Origin: Kitasatospora sp. SUK 42
GTDB lineage: Bacteria; Actinomycetota; Actinomycetes; Streptomycetales; Streptomycetaceae
Assembly (NCBI RefSeq): GCF_015776785.2
Contig: NZ_LFMD02000007.1
Location: 62,001-126,000, forward strand
DNA: 64,000 nucleotides
Direction of reading: 5' to 3'
Shown here piece by piece: positions 38,310 to 47,524 of this stretch (within the stretch, counting starts at the first letter, position 1; every line of letters starts with the position of its first letter). Both the position numbers and the translations under genes were made by a program. Under the pieces are notes generated by a model, which did no database searches, was not told the DNA's origin, and worked only from the letters and a program-made list of their open reading frames with translations.

Positions 38310-38957
38310 TCAGCTCCCGGCCGCCGCTCGGTCGGCCTCGAACGCCTCCCGGCGCACGGTCAGCATCCGCTGGAACACCGTCACCAGGCTGCCCACCGCC
38401 ACCAGCCACAGCGCCACCGGCAGCAGCCACTCCACGTACGGCACCCCGAACACGTGCAGGCCCGCGACCCCGGCCGCCACCAGGCTGATCACCAGCCGCT
38501 CGGCCCGCTCCACCAGCCCCGACACGTCGCACGGCAGGCCCTGGCTCTGCGCCCGCGCCTTGGTGTACGACACCACCAGGCCGCTCGCCAGGCAGAAGAT
38601 CGCCACCGCGCACAGCAGGTTGTTGTCACCCTTGCCCGCGTACCACATCGCCAGGCCGCCGAAGATGGCCGCGTCCGCGACCCTGTCCAGGGTGGAGTCC
38701 AGGAACGCGCCCCACTTGGTGCTCCGGCCCAGCTGGCGGGCCATGTTCCCGTCCACCAGGTCCGAGAAGATGAACAGCGTGATCGTGATGGTGCCCCAGA
38801 AGAACTCCCCGCGGGGGAAGAACACCAGCGCACCGGCCACCGAACCGGCGGTACCGATCAGCGTCACGGCGTCCGGACTCACGCCCAGACGGATCAGGAA
38901 CGCGGCGAACGGGGTCAGAACACGTGTGAAGAAGGCACGCGCGTATTTGTTGAGCAT
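38310..38957 (-). CDS. pgsA: phosphatidylinositol phosphate synthase (CDP-alcohol phosphatidyltransferase)
   Basis: Makes phosphatidylinositol phosphate from CDP-diacylglycerol and inositol phosphate. The 215-residue membrane protein has the family motif D-x2-D-G-x2-A-R-x8-G-x3-D-x3-D in FSDLVDGNMARQLG and WGAFLDSTLDR near residues 65-91, and about six membrane helices. ATG at 38957 begins MLNKYARAFFTRVLTPFAAFLIRLG as in actinobacterial homologues. It is the first gene of the PIM operon and is divergent from the EF-G-like gene. Confidence 0.92.
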   Translation of the reverse strand: MLNKYARAFFTRVLTPFAAFLIRLGVSPDAVTLIGTAGSVAGALVFFPRGEFFWGTITITLFIFSDLVDGNMARQLGRSTKWGAFLDSTLDRVADAAIFGGLAMWYAGKGDNNLLCAVAIFCLASGLVVSYTKARAQSQGLPCDVSGLVERAERLVISLVAAGVAGLHVFGVPYVEWLLPVALWLVAVGSLVTVFQRMLTVRREAFEADRAAAGS

Positions 38958-39210
38958 GGCCTTCCCAGCCGCTCCGATCTCCCAGATACCCACCTGGCGC
39001 AGCACGCGCAGCAGGCGTCCGGACGAATGAGCACGCCCGGCGCACCCATCGTAGCCACGCCGACGACACGCTCCGGCGCACGCACCGCCCGACGGCACAC
39101 CAGCCACACCGCACACACGCACGGTCACCGATCGCCCGTACGACACGCGCCCGCCGGACCCCGACCCTAAACTGCCAAGGACAGCCCCGGCGCGACGGGA
39201 GGAGACCCCG
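38958..39210. promoter_or_regulatory. divergent region, PIM operon versus EF-G-like gene
   Basis: A 253-base noncoding stretch rich in CACA/CGCAC runs. For the plus strand TAAACT at 39168-39173 is a good -10 with no matching -35; GGGAGGAG before ATG 39211 is a strong ribosome site. No clear minus-strand promoter is seen. Confidence 0.4.
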
Positions 39211-41259
39211 ATGCCCGACCGCAGCACGGCCCGCGCCAACCAGGCGCCCACCGTCACCGGCCCCCGGGACCTGCGCAACGTCGTCCTCATCGGCCCCAGC
39301 GGTGTGGGCAAGACCACCCTCGCCGAATCCCTCGCCCTCGCCGCCGGCGCCACCGGCCGCGCCGGACGCGTCACCGACGGCACCACCGTCTCCGACCACG
39401 AGGAGATCGAGCACCAGCAGCAGCGCTCCGTCCAGCTCTCCCTGCTCCCGCTCGAATGGAAGGGCGTCAAGATCAACCTGATCGACCCGCCCGGCCACCC
39501 CGACTTCACCGCCGACCTGCGCGCCGCCCTCCACGCCGCGGACGCCGCCGTCTTCGTCGTCTCCGCCACCGACCCGGTCACCGCGCCCACCCGCGCCCTC
39601 TGGCGCGAATGCGCCGCCGAAGGCATCCCGCGCGCCATCGCCGTCGCCAAACTCGACCTCGCCCGCACCGGCTTCGAGGACATCCTCACCGCCTGCCACG
39701 ACGCCTTCGGCCTGGGCCCCGACACCCTCCGCCCGCTCTTCCTGCCCGTCCTCCACGACGGACACCCCGACGGCAGCGTCGACCTGCTCACCGGCGACAC
39801 CTACGGCGACACCGACCCGCTCCCCGACACCGGCCCCGCCCACGACAGCCTCGTCGAGGCCATCTCCGGCCAGGACGACACCCTCATGGAGCGCTACCTC
39901 GCCGGCGACACCCTCGACACCGACGCCCTCGAAGCCGGCCTGCGCCGCGAAGTCCTCGACTGCACCCTCCACCCCGCCGTCCCCACCAGCGAGAACGGCC
40001 TCGGCGCCACCGAACTGCTCGACCTCATCGCCCACACCTTCCCCGACCCCACCGAACGCACCCGCCCCGCCCCCGACTGCGACCCCGACGCCCCGCTCGC
40101 CGCCCAGGTCGTACGCGTCACCGGCGACGCCTACGTCGGCCGGATCAGCCTGCTGCGCCTGTACGCCGGCACCCTGCGCCCCGACACCCGGATCCACCTC
40201 GCCGGCCCCGCCCACACCGCCGACCAGAACGGCGAGGAACGCGTCACCACCCTCACCAGCCCCTTCGGCAGGCTCCAGCGCCCCGTCCCGCACGCCCTCG
40301 CCGGCGACCTCGTCTGCGCCGCCAAACTCACCACCGCCCGCGCCGGCGACACCATCCACGACCCCGGCCACCCCGTGGAACTCGACGGCTGGACCCTCCC
40401 CGAACCCCTGCTGCCCATCGCCGTCGAAGCCCACAGCAAGGCCGACGACGACAAGCTCTCCCAGGCCCTCACCCGCCTCACCGCCGAGGACCCGGCACTA
40501 CGCCTGGAACAGAACCCCGACACCCACCAACTCGTCCTCTGGTGCACCGGCGAGGCCCACGCCGAGGTCGTCCTCGACCGGCTGCGCACCCGCCACGGCG
40601 TCCACGTCGACACCGTCGAACCCCTGGTCGCCCTGCGCGAGACCTTCGGCACCGCCGCCGCCGGCCACGGCCGCCTGGTCAAACAGTCCGGCGGCCACGG
40701 CCAGTACGCCATCTGCGACCTCGAAGTCGAACCCCTCCCGGCCGGCTCCGGCTTCGAGTTCCAGGAACACGTCGTCGGCGGCGCCGTCCCCAAGCACTTC
40801 ATCCCCTCCGTCGAGAAGGGCGTCCGCGCCCAACTCGCCAAGGGCGTCGGCACCGGCCACCCGCTCGTCGACATCCGGGTCACCCTCACCGACGGCAAGG
40901 CGCACTCCGTCGACTCCTCCGACGCCGCCTTCCAGAACGCCGCCGCCCTCGCCCTGCGCGACGCCGCCGAGCACGCCGTCATCCGCCTGCTCGAACCCGT
41001 CGCCGCGGTCAGCGTCCTGCTGCCCGACGACTACCTCGGCGCCGTCCTCGGCGACCTCTCCGCCCGCCGGGGCCGCGTCCTCGGCACCGAGACCGGCGGC
41101 CCCGGCCTCACCCTGCTGCGCGCCGAGGTCCCCGAGCTCGAACTCGTCCGCTACCCGATCGACCTGCGCTCGATCACCCACGGCACCGCCGAGTTCTCCC
41201 GCGCCTACCTGCGCCACGAACCCATGCCGGCCGCCCTGGCCGACCGCTACACCGACTGA
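39211..41259 (+). CDS. elongation factor G-like protein (EF-G2 type)
   Basis: A 682-residue GTPase with the EF-G domain order: G domain, domain II, and C-terminal domains III-V. The P-loop is GPSGVGKT near residues 28-35, the G3 motif reads DPPGHPDF instead of DTPGH, and the G4 position reads AKLD instead of NKxD. The C-terminus has AEFSRAYLRHEPMPAALADRY as in EF-G. Actinobacterial EF-G2 paralogues are not the main translocase, and their role is unclear. ATG at 39211 has GGGAGGAG. Its last 13 bases overlap the convergent DCC gene. Confidence 0.88.
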   Translation: MPDRSTARANQAPTVTGPRDLRNVVLIGPSGVGKTTLAESLALAAGATGRAGRVTDGTTVSDHEEIEHQQQRSVQLSLLPLEWKGVKINLIDPPGHPDFTADLRAALHAADAAVFVVSATDPVTAPTRALWRECAAEGIPRAIAVAKLDLARTGFEDILTACHDAFGLGPDTLRPLFLPVLHDGHPDGSVDLLTGDTYGDTDPLPDTGPAHDSLVEAISGQDDTLMERYLAGDTLDTDALEAGLRREVLDCTLHPAVPTSENGLGATELLDLIAHTFPDPTERTRPAPDCDPDAPLAAQVVRVTGDAYVGRISLLRLYAGTLRPDTRIHLAGPAHTADQNGEERVTTLTSPFGRLQRPVPHALAGDLVCAAKLTTARAGDTIHDPGHPVELDGWTLPEPLLPIAVEAHSKADDDKLSQALTRLTAEDPALRLEQNPDTHQLVLWCTGEAHAEVVLDRLRTRHGVHVDTVEPLVALRETFGTAAAGHGRLVKQSGGHGQYAICDLEVEPLPAGSGFEFQEHVVGGAVPKHFIPSVEKGVRAQLAKGVGTGHPLVDIRVTLTDGKAHSVDSSDAAFQNAAALALRDAAEHAVIRLLEPVAAVSVLLPDDYLGAVLGDLSARRGRVLGTETGGPGLTLLRAEVPELELVRYPIDLRSITHGTAEFSRAYLRHEPMPAALADRYTD

Positions 41260-41675
41260 GCCGCCTTCCGGGCCGACAGCGCACACGCCGCCGTACCCCC
41301 CGGCATCCGGTGCCGGTTGCGCGCCACCCAGCGGTACGCCAGCGCCGCCACCGGCCGCACCGGCGCCAACGTCAACACGGCGCCCAGGTACGCCCACGGC
41401 CCACCGGAGCGCATCAGCAGCCGCGCAACCGCCTGCGCGCCCCCGTACACCCGGCCCGCCGGAGTCACCCACAGCACCTCGCGCTCGGCCCGCTCGGCCG
41501 ACACCGATCCCCCGCCGCCCGCCAGCGCGTCCAGCGCCGGAAGGTCCGCGAACTGGAACGGCTCCGCCTCCCAGCCCCCCGAGGCCAGCGTCTGCCGCAG
41601 GTACCGCTCGGCCCACCGCACGCAGGACGAACAGAACGCGCAGTCCCCGTCGAAAACCAGCACCGGATCCTTCAC
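41247..41675 (-). CDS. DCC-family (DUF393) thiol-disulfide oxidoreductase-like protein
   Basis: A 142-residue protein of the DCC family, named after its conserved Asp-Cys-Cys region. It has VLVFDGDCAFCSSCVRWAERYL at the N-terminus with the CxxC pair, and VTPAGRVYGGAQAVARLL and LAYRWVARNRHRM further on. These resemble thioredoxin-fold proteins, but activity is not proven. GTG at 41675 has GGGAG five bases upstream; longer readings add an Arg-rich stretch without support. It overlaps the convergent EF-G-like gene end by 13 bases. Confidence 0.88.
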   Translation of the reverse strand: MKDPVLVFDGDCAFCSSCVRWAERYLRQTLASGGWEAEPFQFADLPALDALAGGGGSVSAERAEREVLWVTPAGRVYGGAQAVARLLMRSGGPWAYLGAVLTLAPVRPVAALAYRWVARNRHRMPGGTAACALSARKAAQSV

Positions 41676-41878
41676 GGCGGCTCCCTTCCTCGCTCCCACC
41701 ATCATCCTGCCCCACCCCGATCCGGCCGGTACGGACGGGTATCGAGCCGACCGAACCTGGGCATCATGCCTCTCAGGCCGCATGCGGCTCGATCGTGACG
41801 GTACTTCAGACGATCATCGGCGCAGGGGTGCCGCGGCACGGTACCCTGCCGCTGACAAGGGGAGGAGGGGACGCCACC
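41676..41878. promoter_or_regulatory. upstream region of the DCC gene and of the large membrane protein
   Basis: A 203-base region between divergent genes. GAGGAGGGG before GTG 41879 is a strong ribosome site. TACCCT near 41842 could be a -10 for the plus gene. No other feature is seen. Confidence 0.35.
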
Positions 41879-43525
41879 GTGACCACACTCGACATGACCC
41901 CGGGTGCGCAGATACCCCGGACCGACGCCGGCCCGCAGACCGCCGTCACCCAGGCGCTCTCCTCGGCCGCCTACCGCGACGGCGAGGTCAACAAGTTCGT
42001 CGCCGACGTCGCCGACGCCAAGGAGAAGAAGGGCCGCTTCGCGCTCTTCCGCCCCAATATCGGCGAGGCCTTCAGCAAGGCGCTGATCTCCCGGGCCCTG
42101 GGCGGCGACCGCAAGCCCCTCGTCCCGGCCTTCGGTGTCGACACCCGCCAGGTCGTCGAGCACTGCCTGGCCGCCGAGGAACTGCGCAACGCCCGCGACC
42201 GACAGCTCAGCACCGTCACCGTCGTCACTGGCCTGCTCTTCCTCCCCGGCACCCTGATCTGGCTCGGCGCCTTCCAACTGCGCGCCTGGCTCAAGCGGGA
42301 CAACACCCGCGGCGCCGACGCCTACGGAGCGCTCGCCCTCATCGGGGCGGCCGCGCTCGCCGCGCTGCTCCTGTTCCGCCCGCCGGCCGCCGGGTTCCTC
42401 GGCATCTACCTGCGGATCACCATGCTCGCCCCGGTCATCGGCTGGTACCTCGCCCGCCGGATCGTCGAGCGCTCCGCCGTGGACCTGCGCTCCCGCTGGC
42501 AGGACCTGGTCGGGGGCAGCGCGGTCGCCGCCACCGTGGCCAAGGCCGTCCCCCGCGACGACCTGGACAAGAAGGCCAACGAGCTGCGCGACAAGCTCGG
42601 CCGCCTGGACGCGGAGCAGGAGACCAACGTCCACCACTACGCCGGCCCCAAGGGCATCCTGGGCGCCGGCCGCCGCTGGGGCGAGTGGCGCCTGGCCGAC
42701 ACCCTGCACCCCGCCGAGGGCCACGCCGACTTCCGCGCGTTCCACCCCTGGGACCTGGTCCGCCGGATCTCGGCCCACCTCAAGGGCCTCGGCGTCAGCC
42801 ACGTCGCCAACAGCGGCATCCCCAACGTCCACATCAAGCAGTGGGTCGTCTTCGACGTCAGCGAGGGCGCCGACGAGATCAGCCGCCCCGGCAGCGCCGA
42901 CATGGACGGCGACCGGATGCGCGACTTCGCCGTGCAGAGCATCGCCGACAAGCAGACCTTCCCCGGCGGCCCCCGGCACTATCTGGCCACCCAGTTCATC
43001 ACCCACGACGGCAAGCTGATCATCACCTTCACCGTCACGGTGACCCTGCTGGCCAACGTCCTGAGCATCTCGGTGGCCGGATACGCGCTCGGCCCGGTCA
43101 AGGGCGTCTTCTTCGACAAGCCCAAGGACAAGGAGAAGTCGGTCGCCAAGACCGTGAAGTTCTGGGAGGAGCGCACCGTCAAGCTCCCCCTGATCGACAA
43201 CGACGAGGTCGTCCGCCAGGCCGTCCGCGCCCCCTTCCACCGGATGCCCGGCCTGCTCGGCTGGCTGGGCGGCGGCCTCGGCCTGCCCGAGCCCTTCGGC
43301 CTGCGGCACGCCTGGGTCGGCACCGCGTGGAACAACCGCTCCATGGTCGACAACGCGCTCAACGCGTCCGTCCCGGTGCTCAACGCGGTGCACTCCGCCA
43401 CCCTGGAGTTCCTCCAGGAGCACGACCTGGACGCCGACCGCTTCTTCAAGACCCGCACCTCGATCATCAAGTCCGAGGCGCAGGGCACCCGGCCGTACAA
43501 GGTCGACGAGTTCAACGCCGGCTGA
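41879..43525 (+). CDS. large membrane protein of unknown function
   Basis: A 548-residue protein I cannot name. It has a soluble N-terminal part (FVADVADAKEKKGRFALFRPNIGEAFSKALISRALGG), two or three membrane helices near residues 118-200 (VVTGLLFLPGTLIWLGAF, ALALIGAAALAALLLF, FLGIYLRITMLAPVIGWYLA), a soluble middle with an NVHHYAGPKGILGAGRRWGEW stretch, and a further hydrophobic pair near 385-410. The C-terminal part ends FFKTRTSIIKSEAQGTRPYKVDEF. GTG at 41879 has a good ribosome site. It seems to stand alone before a strong bidirectional terminator. Confidence 0.75.
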   Translation: MTTLDMTPGAQIPRTDAGPQTAVTQALSSAAYRDGEVNKFVADVADAKEKKGRFALFRPNIGEAFSKALISRALGGDRKPLVPAFGVDTRQVVEHCLAAEELRNARDRQLSTVTVVTGLLFLPGTLIWLGAFQLRAWLKRDNTRGADAYGALALIGAAALAALLLFRPPAAGFLGIYLRITMLAPVIGWYLARRIVERSAVDLRSRWQDLVGGSAVAATVAKAVPRDDLDKKANELRDKLGRLDAEQETNVHHYAGPKGILGAGRRWGEWRLADTLHPAEGHADFRAFHPWDLVRRISAHLKGLGVSHVANSGIPNVHIKQWVVFDVSEGADEISRPGSADMDGDRMRDFAVQSIADKQTFPGGPRHYLATQFITHDGKLIITFTVTVTLLANVLSISVAGYALGPVKGVFFDKPKDKEKSVAKTVKFWEERTVKLPLIDNDEVVRQAVRAPFHRMPGLLGWLGGGLGLPEPFGLRHAWVGTAWNNRSMVDNALNASVPVLNAVHSATLEFLQEHDLDADRFFKTRTSIIKSEAQGTRPYKVDEFNAG

Positions 43526-43538
43526 CCGGCACGCACGC

Positions 43539-43583
43539 GAAAGGGGCCTGCCCGCCGAACTCCTCGGCGGGCAGGCCCCTTTC
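43539..43583. terminator. bidirectional terminator before the HIT gene
   Basis: A perfect 20-base-pair stem (43539-43558 with 43564-43583) with a 5-base loop lies between convergent genes. A and T runs border it on both sides, so it can work in both directions. Confidence 0.88.
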
Positions 43584-43618
43584 GTACGCGCGCCCGTCCC
43601 GGACGCGTGCTCGGCGGA

Positions 43619-44167
43619 TCAGCCCTGCGGCCAGACCTCGGCCAGCATCTTCCGGGTGTCCGCCAGCAGCTGCGGCAGCACCTTGGTGTGGCCGACCACC
43701 GGCATGAAGTTGGTGTCCCCGCCCCAGCGCGGCACCACGTGCTGGTGCAGGTGCGCCGCGATCCCGGCACCGGCCGCCGCGCCCTGGTTCATCCCGATGT
43801 TGAACCCGTGCGCCCCGGAGGCGGCGCGCAGCGCGGTCATGGCCTTCTTGGTGAAGTCGGCCAGCTCGGCCGTCTCCGCGCCGTCCAGGTCGGTGTAGTC
43901 GGCCACGTGCCGGTACGGGACCACCATGAGGTGCCCGCCGTTGTACGGGTACAGGTTCAGCACCGCGAACACGGCACTCCCCCGGGCGATGATCAGCCCC
44001 TCCTCGTCGGTCAGCGACGGGATCGAGCAGAACGGACAACCGTCGTCCGGAGCCGGGCCGGTGGGCTTGTTCTCACCCTGGATGTACGCCATCCGATGGG
44101 GGGTCCACAGGCGGCGGAAGCCGTCCGGCTCACCGACACCCCGCTGCAGTTCCGGCTCAGTCGTCAT
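43619..44167 (-). CDS. HIT-domain nucleotide hydrolase/phosphorylase-like protein
   Basis: A 182-residue protein of the HIT family. It has CPFCSIPSLTDEEG (probable zinc ligands), AVLNLYPYNGGHLMVVPYRHV and the catalytic HLHQHVVPRW. This is closest to Ap4A-phosphorylase-like members. I chose ATG at 44167, which begins MTTEPELQRGVG as in relatives; an ATG four codons earlier is possible, and neither has a clear ribosome site. It follows thrS on the same strand beyond a hairpin. Confidence 0.9.
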   Translation of the reverse strand: MTTEPELQRGVGEPDGFRRLWTPHRMAYIQGENKPTGPAPDDGCPFCSIPSLTDEEGLIIARGSAVFAVLNLYPYNGGHLMVVPYRHVADYTDLDGAETAELADFTKKAMTALRAASGAHGFNIGMNQGAAAGAGIAAHLHQHVVPRWGGDTNFMPVVGHTKVLPQLLADTRKMLAEVWPQG

Positions 44168-44204
44168 GCTGATCAGCATATTCGCCCGACGGTGCTTGCA
44201 AAGC

Positions 44205-44241
44205 CGCGCGGGGCAGACTCTTGGAGAGCCTGCCCCGCGCG
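44205..44241 (-). terminator. hairpin after thrS
   Basis: A perfect 12-base-pair stem (44205-44216 with 44230-44241) lies 20 bases past the thrS stop. No T tract follows. Confidence 0.7.
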
Positions 44242-44260
44242 TGATGGTCCGACTACGGCG

Positions 44261-46240
44261 TCACACCTGGATGCGGTTCTTCACCGCGTCCACGATCTCC
44301 TGGACGGCGTCCGCCACCGGGACGCCGTTCTTCTGCTCGCCGTTGCGGTAGCGGAAGGAGACGGCACCGGCCTCGACGTCGTCGTTGCCCGCGATGAGCA
44401 TGAACGGGACCTTGGTCTTCTGGGCGTTCCTGATCTTCTTCTGCATGCGGTCGTCCGAGGTGTCCACCTCGACCCGGATCCCGTGCTTCCTGAGCTCGGC
44501 CGCGACCTCCAGCAGGTACGGCACGTGCTCGTCGGTGATCGGGATGCCGGTCACGGTGACCGGGGCCAGCCACGGCGGCATGGCGCCGGCGTAGTGCTCC
44601 AGCAGCACCGCGAAGAAGCGCTCGATCGAACCGAAGAGCGCACGGTGGATCATGACCGGCCGCTGACGCGAGCCGTCCGCGGCGGTGTACTCCAGATCGA
44701 AGCGCTCGGGCAGGTTGAAGTCCAGCTGGATGGTCGACATCTGCCAGGTCCGGCCGATGGCGTCCTTGGCCTGCACCGAGATCTTCGGGCCGTAGAAGGC
44801 CGCGCCGCCCGGGTCCGGCACCAGCGGCAGACCCTGCTTCTCGGCCACGCTCGCCAGGACGCGGGTGGCCTCCTCCCAGGTCTCGTCGCTGCCGACGAAC
44901 TTCTCCGGGTCCTTGGTCGACAGCTCCAGGTAGAAGTCGGTCAGACCGTAGTCGCGGAGGAGGTTGAGCACGAAGGTGAGCGTCGAGTCGAGCTCCTCCG
45001 CCATCTGCTCACGGGTGCAGTAGATGTGCGCGTCGTCCTGCGTGAAGCCGCGGGCACGGGTGAGACCGTGGACCACGCCGGACTTCTCGTAGCGGTACAC
45101 CGTCCCGAACTCGAAGAGGCGCAGCGGCAGTTCACGGTACGAGCGGCCGCGCGCGTCGAAGATCAGGTTGTGCATCGGGCAGTTCATCGGCTTGAGGTAG
45201 TAGTCCACGCCCTCGTCGAGCTGCATGGGCGGGTACATACCGTCCGCGTACCAGTCGAGGTGGCCGCTCTTCTCGAAGAGCTTCCCCTTGGTGGCGTGCG
45301 GGGTGTAGACGAACTCGTAGCCCTCCTCCTCGTGCCGCTTGCGCGAGTAGTCCTCCATGGCGCGGCGGATGATGCCGCCCTTGGGGTGGAAGACGGCGAG
45401 GCCGGAGCCGATCTCCTCGGGGATGGAGAAGAGGTCGAGCTCGTTGCCGAGCTTGCGGTGGTCGCGCTTCTCGGCCTCGACGAGGAAGTCGAGGTGGGCC
45501 TTGAGCTCGTCCTTGGTCGGCCAGGCGGTGCCGTAGATGCGCTGCAGCATCGGGTTCTTCTCGCTGCCGCGCCAGTAGGCGGCCGCGTTGCGCATCAGCT
45601 TGAACGCCGGGATGTGCCGGGTGCTGGGCAGGTGCGGGCCGCGGCAGAGGTCGCCCCAGCACTGCTCGCCGCTCTTGGCGTCCAGGTTGTCGTAGATGGT
45701 GAGCTCGCCGGCGCCGACCTCGACGTCGGCGCCCTCGCCGGCGGTGGCGGCGGAGCCCTTGAGACCGATCAGTTCGAGCTTGTACGGCTCGGCGGCCAGC
45801 TCCTCGCGGGCGGACTCGTCGGTGACCACGCGGCGGGAGAACTTCTGCCCGCGCTTGATGATCTCCTGCATCTTCTTCTCGATGGCCTTGAGGTCATCGG
45901 GGTGGAAGGGCTTCTCGACGTCGAAGTCGTAGTAGAAGCCGTCCTTGACCGGCGGGCCGATGCCGAGCTTGGCCTCGGGGAAGAGCTGCTGCACGGCCTG
46001 GGCCATGACGTGCGCGGTGGAGTGGCGCAGGATGTCGAGGCCGTCCTTGCTGCCGATCGCGACCGGCTCGACCTCGTCGCCGTCCTGGAGGACGTGGGCG
46101 AGGTCCTTGAGCTGGCCGCCGACGCGGGCGGCGATGATCGAGCGGTCGTCGGCGAAGAGCTCGGCGGCCGTGGTGCCCGTCGTCACCACGCGCTCTTCCC
46201 GATCGGGTTCGCGGCTGATGATTACCCGGACGTCCGTCAC
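44261..46240 (-). CDS. thrS: threonyl-tRNA synthetase
   Basis: Charges tRNA-Thr and edits mischarged Ser. The 659-residue product has an N-terminal TGS domain, the editing domain with HSTAHVMAQAV near 73-83 and GDLCRGPH, the class II catalytic core with FEFGTVYRYEKSGVVHGLTRARGFTQDDAH and a zinc Cys in MNCPMHN, and the C-terminal anticodon-binding domain. GTG at 46240 has an AGGAG site six bases upstream. No T-box was found in the short upstream region. Confidence 0.98.
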   Translation of the reverse strand: MTDVRVIISREPDREERVVTTGTTAAELFADDRSIIAARVGGQLKDLAHVLQDGDEVEPVAIGSKDGLDILRHSTAHVMAQAVQQLFPEAKLGIGPPVKDGFYYDFDVEKPFHPDDLKAIEKKMQEIIKRGQKFSRRVVTDESAREELAAEPYKLELIGLKGSAATAGEGADVEVGAGELTIYDNLDAKSGEQCWGDLCRGPHLPSTRHIPAFKLMRNAAAYWRGSEKNPMLQRIYGTAWPTKDELKAHLDFLVEAEKRDHRKLGNELDLFSIPEEIGSGLAVFHPKGGIIRRAMEDYSRKRHEEEGYEFVYTPHATKGKLFEKSGHLDWYADGMYPPMQLDEGVDYYLKPMNCPMHNLIFDARGRSYRELPLRLFEFGTVYRYEKSGVVHGLTRARGFTQDDAHIYCTREQMAEELDSTLTFVLNLLRDYGLTDFYLELSTKDPEKFVGSDETWEEATRVLASVAEKQGLPLVPDPGGAAFYGPKISVQAKDAIGRTWQMSTIQLDFNLPERFDLEYTAADGSRQRPVMIHRALFGSIERFFAVLLEHYAGAMPPWLAPVTVTGIPITDEHVPYLLEVAAELRKHGIRVEVDTSDDRMQKKIRNAQKTKVPFMLIAGNDDVEAGAVSFRYRNGEQKNGVPVADAVQEIVDAVKNRIQV

Positions 46241-46328
46241 CGGTCTCTCCTGACGTGCTGGATTTCAGAGGACGCAACACTGCGCTGCGCGTGACGATGG
46301 TACCGAGAGCGCCGCCCCCGCCGTCCAC

Positions 46329-47492
46329 CTACGCCCCTTCTCCCCCGTCCTCTCCTCCGTCCTGGAGCCCCTTGAGCAGCCGCTCGCGGTCGCCCTCCTC
46401 CCAGCCGCGGAGCTCCAGGCCGTGCGGCCTGGTCAGCGTGCGGAAGCCGTCGCGCCGGTCCAGGCGGCCGGAGACCCGTACCGGGGCGCCGGCCAGGTGG
46501 GCCTCGGCGGCGAGCCGGTAGTCGGGGTCGGGCAGGCGGAGCTTGAGCTCGCGGACCTCGGCGCCGCCGAGCACCCGCAGCCGTACGGTGCCCGGTCCGG
46601 CCGGGTCGGCGCGCTTGAGCCGGACGACCAGGCCGACCACGGTGACGTCGACGGCGGGTTCGATCCGTTCCAGCAGGTCGGCGGCCTCGGCGAGGGCGGG
46701 CAGGTCGCCGGGCGAGAAGTCGAGCTCGATCCGGCGGTCGCCGAAGCCGCCCGGGGTCCCGGCGGCGGGCGACCAGGCGACGGTGAGCCGGGCCGCGGTC
46801 GCGCCGCGGACCAGTTCGTCGACGGACTGGACGAGCTCCCGGCTGACTCCGGCCTGGACGGCGTTCTCGAAGGCCTCGGGCCCACCGCTGACCCGGCGGT
46901 AGTCGACCGCGTCGCGCAGCGCCTCCAGGGCGCGGACCAGGGTGGTGACGGCGGCCCGGCCCTCGGGGGCGGGGGTGTGGGCGGTGAGGACGGCGCCCTG
47001 TTCGACGACGAGCACGCGGTCCAGGAAGTCCTCGGCGAGGCCGTCCAGCCGGGCGCCGAAGTAGGCGGCCCTGGTCCGTCCGGCCTTGGCCCCGGCGGCG
47101 AGCATCGCCCGTGCCGCCTGCCGGAGCCGTTCGGCCTCGTCCCAGGGGACGGCGTCGGCCGGGCCGGGCAGTTCCCGGCGCCAGCGCAGTTCGTCGCCGG
47201 GGACGGCGAGGGCGAGCAGGATCGAGCGGGCGGTGGGGGTGCGGGAGCGGGAGAGCGCGGTGACGGCGTCGGTGAGGAGTTCGACGGCGTCGTCGAAGCC
47301 GTCCCCGGCGGGGACGAGGAGGCTGGTGCCGGCCTCGCCGTCGGGCGGGGTCCAGCGGCCGTACCGGGCGGCGGGGCCGCCGCGCCGGACCCAGCCGTGC
47401 CGGGCGAGCAGGGTGGCGAGCACCGCGGGGTCGACGGTGGCCGGGTCGGGCAGGGCCGGGTTCGGCTCCTCCGGTCCGTGCGGCAGGGTCAT
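46329..47492 (-). CDS. hypothetical protein, no recognised domain
   Basis: A 387-residue acidic, Leu/Arg-rich soluble protein I do not recognise. The N-terminus (LARHGWVRRGGPAARYGRWTPPDGE) is followed by SLLVPAGDGFDDAVELLTDAVTAL, and the C-terminus has VVGLVVRLKRADPAGPGTVRLRVLGG and PVRVSGRLDRRDGFRTLTRPHGLELR, which may be beta structure. No signal peptide or membrane helix is seen. ATG at 47492 has GGGAG seven bases upstream. It follows the DUF4365 gene by 32 bases on the same strand, so the two probably form an operon. Confidence 0.8.
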   Translation of the reverse strand: MTLPHGPEEPNPALPDPATVDPAVLATLLARHGWVRRGGPAARYGRWTPPDGEAGTSLLVPAGDGFDDAVELLTDAVTALSRSRTPTARSILLALAVPGDELRWRRELPGPADAVPWDEAERLRQAARAMLAAGAKAGRTRAAYFGARLDGLAEDFLDRVLVVEQGAVLTAHTPAPEGRAAVTTLVRALEALRDAVDYRRVSGGPEAFENAVQAGVSRELVQSVDELVRGATAARLTVAWSPAAGTPGGFGDRRIELDFSPGDLPALAEAADLLERIEPAVDVTVVGLVVRLKRADPAGPGTVRLRVLGGAEVRELKLRLPDPDYRLAAEAHLAGAPVRVSGRLDRRDGFRTLTRPHGLELRGWEEGDRERLLKGLQDGGEDGGEGA

Positions 47493-47524
47493 GGTGGCTC
47501 TCCCTCGCTGCCGGGGCCGGGCGG

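Noticed and set aside
46241..46328. T-box leader upstream of thrS
   Set aside because: The gap is only 88 bases and shows no T-box sequence or specifier loop. A TACCAT near 46300 may be a plain -10.
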